Of a stretch of DNA of 64,000 nucleotides, positions 16,496 through 26,249 are shown in pieces. Under the pieces are notes generated by a model, which saw only the letters and a list, made by a program, of their open reading frames with translations, did not search any database and was not told the origin of the DNA. The stretch comes from Coprococcus sp. (GTDB taxonomy: Bacteria; Bacillota_A; Clostridia; Lachnospirales; Lachnospiraceae): NCBI GenBank assembly GCA_017624085.1, contig JAGANU010000009.1, positions 62,001 to 126,000 of the forward strand, in the 5' to 3' direction. Each line of letters starts with the position of its first letter. Positions within the stretch are counted from its first letter, which is position 1. The translations under genes and the position numbers were made by a program.

Positions 16496-18832
16496 TTAAT
16501 CTATTCCCTTATAGTAATGCCCTCTTGTAAAGCTCTTTACCGGGTTATTTGTACACGTTCCCTCCACCTTGCCGCCAATATAATCCATAACAGCTTTCAT
16601 TGAAGCGGCATCCTCAACAGTAAACTCCGCATAATATCCTATTGCATTTCCAAGATTGCTTTCAAACTTATCAATTATGCATGTCGGAACACCATTATAT
16701 ATTACATTTACACAGCTATCGCAATAGCTTCTTGTATAGAAGCTGTTTCCCATCTCATCTGAAATGGTGTTGATATCCATAGTGCCTTCTCCGCAGCCGC
16801 CAAAAAAATTGGACCTTATGCAGTTGGCGGCAATCATAACCTTCTGATGCCCGTACAGCTTAAGTATTGTTCTTTCCTTAAGGTTCTGTATCTCATCAAG
16901 GGTTAGCTCCTCAGGAGACATAAACACTATTCTGTCTCCCAGCCAGCTTCTATAAAAGCTATGAGCATAATCGTTGTAGCCATATAAGCTGGGTGCTGCA
17001 ATCACATTACCCTGATAGCCTTCCCGCACCACATAACCAAGCTCATCCATATTTCTTACAACTATGCCATCATACTGTAAAAAATCAGTAGAAAATAGGA
17101 TATCAAGCTTACTCTGCCTCATAATCTCAGGCAGAGCCAAAAACACATTCAAGCCTGCCTCTGTCAGTTCCTTGATATGCTTTCCCATATTATAATCTAC
17201 AACCACATTGGATACCCATTTATAATTCTTAACAATATTTACCTGCTCAGCTGTAGTTACAGACACAGTAAAGCCCTGGAACCACTCCTTGTTACAGATA
17301 CTATCAGGAGCGCAGCCTGCCTTTATATTGCCATCATCCCTTATATACCTTTGAGACAGCTTTTTTTCAAGCAGCTGAAAGGCTTCTCTTCTCATATTGT
17401 TCAGCACGCTCATCTGTACAAACACATTTTCACCTAAGTCAACGTTTATGTCCTCAAGTATAAATGGGGTTTCTCCTGTCTTTGACACTTTATCAATTAT
17501 ATTCCGGGCTGTAACCGGCTTTGATGATGCTTTTAAACAGCAAGGTCCTTCAAGCACTACCTTAGTATCATCACCAGACACATGAAGCTCAATTGTAAGC
17601 GGTGAGTCAGCTTGCGCTTCAACCCTTGCGCTAACAGGAATTTTTCTTGTATTTTCAATTATTGTGCTGTTTATATTATCAATAAGAGCATTGTTTCTGA
17701 TTCTGTATACCTGCGCACCTACAGAAATCGATTTAAGAGATTTTGCTTTCAGGAGTATTTTCCCTTTACATTTTCCTGAAACGTTACAGGTAATCTGAGT
17801 GCAGTTGTTTTTGCTTCGTATTTCAAGCACATCTCCGGGTGAAACATCCTCGCAGAGAACAACTTCTACAAAAGGAGCTTTCACACTGCTGATCTTTCCT
17901 ATTTTTAGTCCGTCATGATTTGGTCTATCTGACGCAAGCATATTTCTCCCATTTTTGGTATAATAATAACCTTGACAGAAGCCTCCTCTGTTGTATATAT
18001 CGAGCAAAAGCTTTTCCTGCCTTTTAGCTTCCTTTTCAGTATCTACTCCACTTAAGTGCATGTCCCTTATTGTCCTATATGCATTTACTGCAGCTGCCAC
18101 ATACTCCGGCTTTTTCATTCTTCCCTCAATTTTAAAGGAATCAATACCTGCATCCATAAGCTCCCCAAGACATCTGAGTGTACACATATCCTTTAGGCTT
18201 AATGCATATAAAAAGCTGTCATTTGCATGATATTTCTTTCTGCACGGCTGGGCGCATCTTCCCCTGTTTCCGCTTCTTCCTCCAGCAAAGCTGCTTAGCA
18301 GGCATCTGCCGGAATAACAATAACACATTGCCCCATGGACAAAGGTTTCTAATTCGATATCAACTGTGTTTTTTATGGATTTTAATTCTTCCAGAGAAAG
18401 CTCTCTTGAAGGCACGATTCTGGTAAAACCATTTTTCTTTAGAAATTCTGCCCCGTAGATGCTGGATACACTCATCTGTGTACTGCAATGAAGTGGCAGA
18501 TCAGGGAAACACTCAGACAAAGCATAAACTACCCCCACATCCTGAACTATTATGCCATCTACTCCCTCCTTATAGTAGGGAAGGACATAATCCGGGAGTC
18601 TGTCAAGCTCTTTATTCATAAGCAACGTATTGATTGCCATATACACCCTAACATCATGCATATGACAATAGTCAATCGTATCAAGTAATTCTTTTTCATC
18701 AAAATTGCCTGCAAAGGCTCTTGCACTAAACAGACTTCCACCTAAATACACAGCATCTGCATGTGCATTCACGGCAGCCTGTACCGAAAGAAAATCCCCC
18801 GCAGGCGCTAAAATTTCTGATTTATTTAACAT
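16496..18832 (-). CDS. U32 family peptidase-like protein (RlhA/TrhP-type, full-length)
   Basis: 778 residues. The N-terminal ~320 residues are the U32 domain: EILAPAGDFLSVQAAVNAHADAVYLGG, VQDVGV, LHCSTQMSV, and the signature ELETFVHGAMCYCYSGRCLLSSF followed by GNRGRCAQPCR. The cysteines likely hold an iron-sulfur cluster. A long C-terminal region (DUF3656-like) ends with CDSCVNVIY. Related proteins hydroxylate RNA (RlhA on 23S rRNA C2501, TrhP on tRNA), so RNA modification is more likely than proteolysis; this is from family knowledge. Its ATG overlaps the zapA stop by 11 bp, indicating translational coupling within the ruvAB-zapA operon. Confidence 0.9.
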   Translation of the reverse strand: MLNKSEILAPAGDFLSVQAAVNAHADAVYLGGSLFSARAFAGNFDEKELLDTIDYCHMHDVRVYMAINTLLMNKELDRLPDYVLPYYKEGVDGIIVQDVGVVYALSECFPDLPLHCSTQMSVSSIYGAEFLKKNGFTRIVPSRELSLEELKSIKNTVDIELETFVHGAMCYCYSGRCLLSSFAGGRSGNRGRCAQPCRKKYHANDSFLYALSLKDMCTLRCLGELMDAGIDSFKIEGRMKKPEYVAAAVNAYRTIRDMHLSGVDTEKEAKRQEKLLLDIYNRGGFCQGYYYTKNGRNMLASDRPNHDGLKIGKISSVKAPFVEVVLCEDVSPGDVLEIRSKNNCTQITCNVSGKCKGKILLKAKSLKSISVGAQVYRIRNNALIDNINSTIIENTRKIPVSARVEAQADSPLTIELHVSGDDTKVVLEGPCCLKASSKPVTARNIIDKVSKTGETPFILEDINVDLGENVFVQMSVLNNMRREAFQLLEKKLSQRYIRDDGNIKAGCAPDSICNKEWFQGFTVSVTTAEQVNIVKNYKWVSNVVVDYNMGKHIKELTEAGLNVFLALPEIMRQSKLDILFSTDFLQYDGIVVRNMDELGYVVREGYQGNVIAAPSLYGYNDYAHSFYRSWLGDRIVFMSPEELTLDEIQNLKERTILKLYGHQKVMIAANCIRSNFFGGCGEGTMDINTISDEMGNSFYTRSYCDSCVNVIYNGVPTCIIDKFESNLGNAIGYYAEFTVEDAASMKAVMDYIGGKVEGTCTNNPVKSFTRGHYYKGID

Positions 18833-19223
18833 TTTTCTCCGCTTCCAGCTTTATGATCTGTCTTTGTAGCTCGCTGATTTTATCTTTATACTCTTCTATC
18901 ATCTTTTGTGCAGATTCATATTTTATCTGTACCTCTATAACCTCATGTCTCAGATCATAAATCTGCTTATCCTTGTCATCATCCTCTGTAAGCATCTGAT
19001 TTACCTGATCCTTGGCCTTAAAGTAATCATCTGCAATATTAAGAGCTAAAAGTACATTCTGGTACTCTGCATTAAAGCGTCTGTATGCTTCAGATGACTG
19101 ACACTCTGCAATCTTTCCATTGATATAAGTTGCCACGTTCTGCAGATACTCCTCGCTCTCCTGTCCACTAAGCGTATACACTTTGTTGTTGATTACTACC
19201 TTAATATCATTCTTCTGTGCCAT
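18822..19223 (-). CDS. zapA: Cell division protein ZapA
   Basis: 133 residues. The N-terminal ~60 residues (NDIKVVINNKVYTLSGQESEEYLQNVATYINGKI) are the ZapA fold that binds FtsZ, and the rest is a long coiled coil ending in lysines. ZapA bundles FtsZ protofilaments at the division site. It lies between ruvB and the U32 gene with an AGGAGG ribosome site, an arrangement seen in several clostridia, and it precedes ftsW/rodA and pbp. Confidence 0.92.
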   Translation of the reverse strand: MAQKNDIKVVINNKVYTLSGQESEEYLQNVATYINGKIAECQSSEAYRRFNAEYQNVLLALNIADDYFKAKDQVNQMLTEDDDKDKQIYDLRHEVIEVQIKYESAQKMIEEYKDKISELQRQIIKLEAEKNVK

Positions 19224-19238
19224 TCCCTTTTCCTCCTA

Positions 19239-20243
19239 TTATTTGTGAATAAGCGCATCCAGACCAAAATGTCTATAACATAGCTCTGTAACCACCCTAC
19301 CCCTTGGTGTTCTGTTTATAAATCCATTCAAAATAAAATATGGTTCGTATACGTCCTCTATAGTTCCCGGATCCTCGCCAACCGAAGCTGCCAGCGTATC
19401 AAGTCCCACCGGACCCCCATCAAACTTTTCTATCATGGTAAGCAATATGTTTCTGTCATTGACATCAAGTCCACTTGAATCCACCTGAAATTTGTCAAGC
19501 GCCTGCCTTGCTATATCGTAGTCTATATGTCCATCATGACACACCTGTGAATAATCACGGCATCTCTTTAGCAATCTGTTCGCAAGTCTTGGTGTTCCTC
19601 TTGATCTCCTTGCAATCTCCAGAGCACCCTCCTCATCAATATCAACATCTAAAACAGAAGCAGACCTTATTACTATCTCCTTCAAGTCATGATGAGAATA
19701 AAATTCCAGCTTATCCACCATACCAAATCTGTCTCTTAGCGGAGCAGAAAGCATTCCAACTCTTGTTGTAGCACCAATGAGTGTAAACTTCGGAAGGTCA
19801 AGTCTTATTGATCTGGCTCCGGAGCCCTTTCCTATTACAACATCTATTGCAAAGTCCTCCATAGCAGGATATAGGACCTCCTCAACCTGAGTGCTTAATC
19901 GGTGTATTTCATCGATGAATAATATATCATTGTCTGAAAGGTTATTCAATATTGCGGCCAGCTCACCCGGTTTTTCTATGGCAGGTCCGGATGTAATCTT
20001 AATATTTACCCCCATCTCATTGGCAACGATCGTTGAAAGGGTCGTCTTTCCAAGTCCCGGAGGGCCATATAACAGAAGATGATCAAGAGGCTCATTTCTT
20101 TTTTTTGCTGCCTCTATAAATATGTGCAGATTATCCTTAACCTTCTTTTGGCCGATATACTCCTTCAAATACCTTGGTCTTAAGCTGTATTCACTTTTCT
20201 CTTCCTCTAAATCGAAAACCTCAGTTGTAATAATCCTGCTCAT
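19239..20243 (-). CDS. ruvB: Holliday junction branch migration ATPase RuvB
   Basis: 334 residues, normal length. Walker [14 protein letters not shown], Walker [10 protein letters not shown], sensor IGATTR and the arginine finger region LRDRFG are present, plus the C-terminal winged helix ([26 protein letters not shown]). RuvB hexamers pump DNA through the RuvA-bound junction during recombination repair. It lies 16 bp downstream of ruvA. No ruvC is nearby, as in other Firmicutes that use RecU or another resolvase. Confidence 0.97.
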   Translation of the reverse strand: MSRIITTEVFDLEEEKSEYSLRPRYLKEYIGQKKVKDNLHIFIEAAKKRNEPLDHLLLYGPPGLGKTTLSTIVANEMGVNIKITSGPAIEKPGELAAILNNLSDNDILFIDEIHRLSTQVEEVLYPAMEDFAIDVVIGKGSGARSIRLDLPKFTLIGATTRVGMLSAPLRDRFGMVDKLEFYSHHDLKEIVIRSASVLDVDIDEEGALEIARRSRGTPRLANRLLKRCRDYSQVCHDGHIDYDIARQALDKFQVDSSGLDVNDRNILLTMIEKFDGGPVGLDTLAASVGEDPGTIEDVYEPYFILNGFINRTPRGRVVTELCYRHFGLDALIHK

Positions 20244-20259
20244 ATATACTCTTTTCCTA

Positions 20260-20865
20260 CTATATCATCTGTTTTAGTGCAGCCTTAAGAAGCTCCTCCT
20301 CACTCATAGCGCCGGCATCCTCGACCTTTCCTATGGCACCTCTTGCCTCAGCTGCAGTGTATCCGAGCGCTGTAAATGCTGCCACAACCTCTGCGTACAC
20401 ACTATCCTTCGCCACCTCTGTGCCGCAAACAGGTGAATCCTTCCACTCATCAATAATATCATCTATCTTAAGCTTATCCTTAAGCTCAAGTATAATTCTG
20501 GAAGCACCCTTTGCTCCAATTCCATTTGCCTTTGAAATGGTCTTTGCATCACCTGTAATAACTGCCATTTTGAGTTCATTTACTGAAAGAGTGGACAGAA
20601 GAGACATGGCTACCTTTGGTCCTACCCCATTAACTCCGATAAGTATCTTAAAAATATCCATCTCATCAACGCTATAGAATCCAAAAAGACTTAACTCATC
20701 CTCGCGTATATGCATATAGGTATAAACCTTCATATCAGAATGCAAGCTCGGCAATATACTCATAAACTGTCCGGAAATTGTTATGTAGTATCCTATACTG
20801 CCGCACTCAAGCACTATATAATTATCTCCCACTTCCTCCAGGGATCCTTTAATATATGAAATCAT
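20260..20865 (-). CDS. ruvA: Holliday junction DNA helicase subunit RuvA
   Basis: 201 residues with the OB-fold N-terminus ([28 protein letters not shown]), two helix-hairpin-helix motifs ([17 protein letters not shown] and [20 protein letters not shown]) and a C-terminal UBA-like domain ([16 protein letters not shown]) that binds RuvB. It binds four-way junctions as a tetramer. It is the first gene of the minus-strand operon and has an AGGA ribosome site. A 196-bp AT-rich gap separates it from the divergent nuclease gene. Confidence 0.96.
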   Translation of the reverse strand: MISYIKGSLEEVGDNYIVLECGSIGYYITISGQFMSILPSLHSDMKVYTYMHIREDELSLFGFYSVDEMDIFKILIGVNGVGPKVAMSLLSTLSVNELKMAVITGDAKTISKANGIGAKGASRIILELKDKLKIDDIIDEWKDSPVCGTEVAKDSVYAEVVAAFTALGYTAAEARGAIGKVEDAGAMSEEELLKAALKQMI

Positions 20866-21061
20866 ATCGAAATATCCTATTCAAAATAAAAGATATAAAC
20901 ACTGTCGACTCATTGCGTTTTCGCCTTATGTCGCTGAATAAAAGCGTACATCGCCGCATGGCTCATTATATCACAAGTGATGTAAAATGTGAATATATGT
21001 TTGCTTTTTTAGCCACTACACACTACTATATTCATATACAAATGACTAGGAAGGATAAAAC

Positions 21062-22120
21062 ATGATAACCTACACATTCGAAGAATCTATCAGCATAGGC
21101 GGAACCTGTATAACAGATAATCCTGATGATATTCTGTTTTTTGATATTGAAACTACCGGACTTTCTCCGGAAAGGTCCAAGCTCTACCTTATTGGCTATG
21201 GTTTTCGATCCGGAAACAAAACTGTTACTGAGCTTATTTTTAACGATGACGGACATTCTGAGAAGGAAATGCTGAGTCACTTTTCAGAAAAGCTTTCCCA
21301 CTACAAATATCTTGTGTCCTACAACGGAGAGACCTTTGATATTCCATATATGAGATACAAGCTAAAGTCCTATGACATAAAAGATGATGCCCTTTCTATT
21401 CAAAGCATTGATGTATACAAAACAACCCGCAAATATAAAAAGCTGCTGGGGCTTGACTGTGTAAAGCAGATTGACGTGGAGATGATTTCAGGCTTTAAGC
21501 GCAGCTCATATATATCAGGGGGAGAACTGATAAATGCATATCGGTCATACATAAAATCACGTAGTGAAAAGCTGCTTGCCGACATGCTTACCCATAACCA
21601 TGACGATATCAGAGGTCTTATGAGCATATGCAATTTTTATAATCTTTCAAGGCTGTCAGATACACATCATCTAACCGGAATTATCAATCAGGCAGACTGT
21701 GTTGAATTTACATGCAGCTGTCCTGATATTCCTTGCAGGATTGCCTTTCAAAATGACTATATTTTCTTTGGAGCTCATAAAAACATCATAACGATACGGG
21801 CAAAAAAGTATACAGGAACATTGAATCACTATTTTAAGGATTATAAGAACTACTATTATCTTCCCCTTGAAGATATGGCAATACATAAATCCATGGCTGT
21901 GTATGTTGATAATGAACATAAGCAGAAAGCTACTAAAGAAACTGCCTATATTGCAAAAGCTTCTTGCTTTCTTTATTCACCAAAAGGCTTTGATGGGGAT
22001 TTATTCCAGGACACACCAAATAGCAAAACAGCTTACGTGGAGCTCTGCGACAGTCTGCTAAGCACAGGTGATGCTGCAGCAAATTATATATATCTGCTAA
22101 TACATGAAATACTCAAATAA
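21062..22120 (+). CDS. YprB-type RNase H-like exonuclease domain protein
   Basis: 352 residues. Residues 20-190 form a DEDD-type exonuclease fold: FFDIETTGLSP (Exo I, D and E), VSYNGETFDIPYM (Exo II) and HNHDDIRGL (Exo III with final D). This matches B. subtilis YprB and related ribonuclease H-like proteins, whose role is unclear but is probably 3'-5' nucleic acid processing. The C-terminal half (CVEFTCSCPDIPCRIAF...) has no family I recognise. It is divergent from ruvA and has an AGGAAGG ribosome site nine bases before ATG. Confidence 0.82.
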   Translation: MITYTFEESISIGGTCITDNPDDILFFDIETTGLSPERSKLYLIGYGFRSGNKTVTELIFNDDGHSEKEMLSHFSEKLSHYKYLVSYNGETFDIPYMRYKLKSYDIKDDALSIQSIDVYKTTRKYKKLLGLDCVKQIDVEMISGFKRSSYISGGELINAYRSYIKSRSEKLLADMLTHNHDDIRGLMSICNFYNLSRLSDTHHLTGIINQADCVEFTCSCPDIPCRIAFQNDYIFFGAHKNIITIRAKKYTGTLNHYFKDYKNYYYLPLEDMAIHKSMAVYVDNEHKQKATKETAYIAKASCFLYSPKGFDGDLFQDTPNSKTAYVELCDSLLSTGDAAANYIYLLIHEILK

Positions 22121-22125
22121 ACAAA

Positions 22126-22162
22126 AAGCCATAATGACTTAGTTACTAAATCATTATGGCTT
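22126..22162. terminator. Bidirectional terminator between nuclease gene and ispH-rpsA
   Basis: AGCCATAATGA pairs with TCATTATGGCT, continued by a TTAGT/ACTAA helix, with A5 before and TTATATT after. It sits in the 70-bp gap between two convergent genes. Confidence 0.85.
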
Positions 22163-22189
22163 ATATTCATATCATCCGGTCAGAAAATA

Positions 22190-24154
22190 TTACTCCTCTG
22201 TCTCCTCAGCTACTTCTGTCTCCTCAGGAACATACTCTGTCTCCTCAGGAGCTGGAAGAAGTGCCTTTACACTGAGGCTGATCTTCTTGTCTGCAACATT
22301 GCACTCAACAACAGCTGCTTCAACTGTATCTCCAACCTTGTACACATCCTCAGGCTTATTTACATGCTCATATGAAATCTGTGAAACATGAAGAAGCGCA
22401 TCAACACCCGGCTCAAGCTCGATAAACGCGCCAAAGTCAGCCATTCTTGCAACCTTTCCTGTTACAACTGTGCCAGGAGCATACTTCTCATCAGCAGTAA
22501 GCCATGGATTTGTATCGTCAAACTTAAGGCTGAGAGCAATCTTCTCACCATCAATGTTCTTGATAAATGCCTTAACGTTATCTCCAACCTTGAGAACTGA
22601 CTTTGGATCGTCAACTCTTCCCCATGACATCTCTGAGATGTGAAGGAGTCCGTCAGCACCACCAAGATCAATAAATGCACCAAAGCTTGTTACATTCTTT
22701 ACTGTGCCCTCTACGGTCATTCCAACTTCAATTCTATCAAAGAGCTCCTTTGCAGCCTCAGCCTTTCTTGCAACGATAATCTGCTTTCTGTTACCTATAA
22801 CTCTTCTCTTCTTTGGCTGGTATTCTGTAAGAATAAACTCAACATCCTGATCAAGATACTTATCAAGGTTCTTCTCATATGTATCTGATACAAGGCTTGC
22901 AGGTATGAAAACTCTTGTGTCCTCAAACATAACATTAAGTCCACCGCTTACAACCTGTACAACCTTTCCTACAAGAACCTCTCCTGACTCAAGAGCAGCC
23001 TCAAGCTTCTCGTTGGCCTTCTCTGCAGCAACTCTCTTGTATGAAAGAAGCACTGAGCCCTCGCCATCGTTCGTCTTAATTACCTTAGCTGTAATTGTAT
23101 CATCTACATGTACAAGCTCTGTAAGGTCAGCATTCGGAGTGTTGGTGTACTCATTTCTAGGAATAATTCCGTCTGACTTATAGCTGATATCAACTGTAAT
23201 CTCATCCGGCTTAACACCAATTACTCTTCCCTCTACTATCTCGCCCGGCTTAATTGTGCCTCTGCTTCCATCGTTCTCTAATAATTCTGCAAAACTTTCG
23301 CTCATCCTACCATGAACCTCCTTAATAATTTTGTTTGGGGTAGATGCCCCAGCTGTAATACCTACCCTACTAACGGATTCAAAAGTAGTCAAATCCAAAT
23401 CAACGAGTGTCTGTATATAGTAAGTATTCTCACATTCTTTTTTGCTAATCTCATATAACTTCTGAGTATTAGAGCTATTTCGACCACCTATCACTATCAT
23501 AGCATCTACCTTGGATGCTATCTCCCGCGCCTCCCTCTGGCGAACTGACGTAGCATTGCAGATAGTCTTATAAGCAGTAACATTATACAATTTATTTCGA
23601 ATAATATCAACAATATTATTAAATTTTGTGAAATTAAAAGTAGTCTGGCTGACAATTGCGGCATTGTTCAGTGCCTTTTTCTTCTCCTCATCAAGAGAGG
23701 ATACAAATGAAACAGCCTCATTTTCTGATCCGATTACAATCGGATTGGAGGTACACCACCCCATAATTCCCACAACCTCAGGGTGACACTTATCACCAAT
23801 AATAATGACACAATTACCTTTTTCGCATTCCTGCATAACAATATTGTGTATCTTTTTTACGAAGGGACAGGTGGCATCTATAACTGTATTGTTCTGTGCC
23901 TCAAGCTGGTCATATATTTTCTTGCCTGCACCGTGAGATCTGATAATCACCTTGCTGTCTGTAACGGCGGAAAGCTCACTGTCATCTTCGATGACCTTTA
24001 CTCCATGTAAGGACAGGTCCGAAACCACCTCTTCGTTGTGTATAATCTGTCCATAGGTGTATACATTTCCATCATCAGCATGTTCGTAAGCTGTATCTAC
24101 AGCCCTCTTTACACCAAAACAAAACCCTGCCGTTTTAGCCAATAATACTTCCAT
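22190..24154 (-). CDS. ispH: IspH - ribosomal protein S1 fusion (HMBPP reductase / S1-domain protein)
   Basis: 654 residues. Residues 1-285 are 4-hydroxy-3-methylbut-2-enyl diphosphate reductase, the last step of the MEP isoprenoid pathway, with the three Fe-S cysteines C12, C96 and C199 and catalytic E126 in CHPEVVG. Residues ~310-640 hold four S1 RNA-binding domains (for example GMTVEGTVKNVTSFGAFIDLGGADGLLHISEMSWG). The C-terminus is a glutamate/threonine-rich acidic tail. The fusion is known in clostridia, where it replaces separate IspH and a short RpsA. The start at 24154 gives the family-typical MEVLLAKTAGFCFGV and lies 20 bp after cmk, with which it is presumably co-transcribed. Confidence 0.96.
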   Translation of the reverse strand: MEVLLAKTAGFCFGVKRAVDTAYEHADDGNVYTYGQIIHNEEVVSDLSLHGVKVIEDDSELSAVTDSKVIIRSHGAGKKIYDQLEAQNNTVIDATCPFVKKIHNIVMQECEKGNCVIIIGDKCHPEVVGIMGWCTSNPIVIGSENEAVSFVSSLDEEKKKALNNAAIVSQTTFNFTKFNNIVDIIRNKLYNVTAYKTICNATSVRQREAREIASKVDAMIVIGGRNSSNTQKLYEISKKECENTYYIQTLVDLDLTTFESVSRVGITAGASTPNKIIKEVHGRMSESFAELLENDGSRGTIKPGEIVEGRVIGVKPDEITVDISYKSDGIIPRNEYTNTPNADLTELVHVDDTITAKVIKTNDGEGSVLLSYKRVAAEKANEKLEAALESGEVLVGKVVQVVSGGLNVMFEDTRVFIPASLVSDTYEKNLDKYLDQDVEFILTEYQPKKRRVIGNRKQIIVARKAEAAKELFDRIEVGMTVEGTVKNVTSFGAFIDLGGADGLLHISEMSWGRVDDPKSVLKVGDNVKAFIKNIDGEKIALSLKFDDTNPWLTADEKYAPGTVVTGKVARMADFGAFIELEPGVDALLHVSQISYEHVNKPEDVYKVGDTVEAAVVECNVADKKISLSVKALLPAPEETEYVPEETEVAEETEE

Positions 24155-24173
24155 AATCATACCATCCCAATTA

Positions 24174-24836
24174 TTACATTCTAGCCCTGGCAAGACTGAT
24201 TATTCTGTTTGCCACCTCATCTATTCCCATATTTGAACTGTCTACAAGCACAGCATCGTCAGCCTGCTTAAGCGGAGCAGTCTCACGCTCCATATCCTGC
24301 TTGTCTCTTGCCACAATATCGCTCTTAATCTTTTCAAGGTCAATATCCTTTTCGCCCTTTGCCATAAGCTCATCATATCTTCTCCTTGCCCTTACATCTG
24401 CAGAAGCAGTAAGATACACCTTAAGCTCCGCATCCGGCAATATGTTTGTTCCTATATCTCTGCCATCCATAACAACATCAAATTCCCTGGCAAGATCTCT
24501 CTGAAGAGATAACAGCTTTTCCCTCACACAAGGTAGAGCGGAAGACTTTGATGCCATATTGCCGACAGTCTCCGTTCTGAGTCTTCCTGTAACATTCACA
24601 TCATTTAAATACACCTGCTGTGCATTATTCTCATATTTTATTTGTATTGTAATATCCTTGATGCCATCCTTTACCATTGCCACATCCTCAGGATTTATGT
24701 TGCTGTCTATAAGATAAACAGCTATTGATCTGTACATCGCGCCTGTATCAACATATATAAATCCAAGCTCTTTAGCTACCTTCTTTGCTATTGTACTTTT
24801 TCCTGCACCTGCAGGTCCATCTATTGCAATATTCAT
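24174..24836 (-). CDS. cmk: Cytidylate kinase
   Basis: 220 residues. P-loop GPAGAGKST at 7-15, FIYVDTGAMYRSIA, and the CMP-binding VVMDGRDIGTNILPDAELKVYLTAS are diagnostic. It phosphorylates CMP and dCMP with ATP. The order cmk-ispH-rpsA matches many Firmicutes, and the HI0933-type flavoprotein gene lies 27 bp upstream, a neighbour also common in clostridia. Confidence 0.97.
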   Translation of the reverse strand: MNIAIDGPAGAGKSTIAKKVAKELGFIYVDTGAMYRSIAVYLIDSNINPEDVAMVKDGIKDITIQIKYENNAQQVYLNDVNVTGRLRTETVGNMASKSSALPCVREKLLSLQRDLAREFDVVMDGRDIGTNILPDAELKVYLTASADVRARRRYDELMAKGEKDIDLEKIKSDIVARDKQDMERETAPLKQADDAVLVDSSNMGIDEVANRIISLARARM

Positions 24837-24863
24837 AAGTCTGTCTCCTTTTTTATTTTCATT

Positions 24864-26120
24864 TTATTCTATACACATCGAAGCCGAAAGTCCAGCAGTA
24901 TATCCTGTAGACCACGCTACCTGAAGATTAAAGCCTCCTGTTACGGCATCAATATCAAGAACCTCCCCTGCAAAGTATAGTCCTTTTACAAGCTTCGACT
25001 CCATTGTCGTCGGATTAATCTCCTTTACATTAACGCCGCCCCTTGTAATTATGGCCTCATCCATACCTCTAAGTCCATCAAAGGTAAGAGAAAAGTGCTT
25101 AAGTGTATGAACCAGGAGCTGCCTCTCCTCTCTTGTAACCGAATGAACCTTCTTATAAGGATCTATACCACTTCTTTCAATAACAGTGTCAATCATCTTT
25201 ATCGGGAGCAAATCCCCAAGCGAATTTCCAAAATCCTTGTTTATATTCTTTTTAAAATCCTTCTGTATACGTGCGTCCAGCATATCAGCATCCATAGCCG
25301 GCTTCAAATCTATATAAATATCAAGGCCTTTATCTATATACTTATGTATATATGCAGATGCCTTTATAACAAGCGGACCACTTATACCAAAATGAGTAAA
25401 TAGCATTTCTCCCTGCTCACGAAACACCTTTTTCTTGCCGCTTGTTATAACAAGAGACACATTCTTAAGAGAAAGTCCCATCATATTGTGACAGCATGCT
25501 TCCTTTATGTTAAACGGAACGAGAGAAGGTGAAATATCCTTTATTGTATGCCCTGCGCTGATTGCAAAGTCATATCCATCACCGGTCGAGCCTGTAAGAG
25601 GATACGATTTTCCGCCTGTTGTAACAATAACGCAGTCACAGTCAATTGTTCGTTCTTTTTTTTCTTGTTTCGATAAAAGCTTAACACCTGTTACTTTACC
25701 ATCATCAAATATCAGACCTGTCGCTTCTGTTTCTGTCATGAGATGTATATGATCATTTTTGTTAATCGTACTCTTTAATGTGCCAATAATATCTGACGAG
25801 TGATCACTTAACGGAAAAACTCTGTCCCCTCTCTCGATTTTTAGAGGGCAGTGACCTTTCTCAAAAAAATCCATAACCGATTTATTGTCAAAGGAATAAT
25901 ACGAACTGAACATAAACTTGCTGTTTGTTACTACAGCCCTGAAAAAAGACTCATCATCTCCTGCATTTGTAACATTGCATCGTCCTTTCCCTGTAATAAA
26001 CAGTTTTTTTCCGACTCTGTCATTTTTTTCCAGCAAATATACCTCTGATTGCTTTGCTGCAGTGATAGCTGCCATCATTCCTGCAGCTCCTGCACCTATA
26101 ATAACAATAGTTTTCTTCAT
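24864..26120 (-). CDS. HI0933/YhiN-family FAD-dependent oxidoreductase
   Basis: 418 residues. The N-terminal dinucleotide fold is IVIIGAGAAGMMAAITAA, followed by the family signature KKLFITGKGRCNVTNA, TTGGKSYPLTGSTGDGY and the C-terminal FAD contact GLYFAGEVLDIDAVTGGFNLQVAWSTGYTAG. The family includes BaiN-like enzymes; the physiological substrate is generally unknown. The start at 26120 (MKKTIVIIG) has GGAG five bases upstream. It heads a run with cmk and ispH-rpsA. Confidence 0.93.
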   Translation of the reverse strand: MKKTIVIIGAGAAGMMAAITAAKQSEVYLLEKNDRVGKKLFITGKGRCNVTNAGDDESFFRAVVTNSKFMFSSYYSFDNKSVMDFFEKGHCPLKIERGDRVFPLSDHSSDIIGTLKSTINKNDHIHLMTETEATGLIFDDGKVTGVKLLSKQEKKERTIDCDCVIVTTGGKSYPLTGSTGDGYDFAISAGHTIKDISPSLVPFNIKEACCHNMMGLSLKNVSLVITSGKKKVFREQGEMLFTHFGISGPLVIKASAYIHKYIDKGLDIYIDLKPAMDADMLDARIQKDFKKNINKDFGNSLGDLLPIKMIDTVIERSGIDPYKKVHSVTREERQLLVHTLKHFSLTFDGLRGMDEAIITRGGVNVKEINPTTMESKLVKGLYFAGEVLDIDAVTGGFNLQVAWSTGYTAGLSASMCIE

Positions 26121-26139
26121 ATATTCTCCATAATATGAC

Positions 26140-26238
26140 AAAGAGACAGACACTCCGGCATAAGGAGCACTGCCTCTTTATCAAACATTTATTACCGGCT
26201 GTCTCAAATATGGTTTGTTCCAAATATGATATGCCGGT
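26140..26238 (-). terminator. Hairpins downstream of the oadA-type gene
   Basis: The 130-bp gap between the OadA-like gene and the flavoprotein gene holds two hairpins: ACCGGC/GCCGGT (26194-26199 with 26233-26238), followed on the minus strand by AATAAATGTTTG, and an imperfect 16-bp stem (26140-26179) without a T tract. Either could end the decarboxylase operon. Confidence 0.45.
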
Positions 26239-26249
26239 CATCATACATA

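Noticed and set aside
22190..24154. IspH-S1 fusion as a novel gene fusion
   Set aside because: The same fusion is well known in clostridia and is intact here, so it is reported as a feature only.
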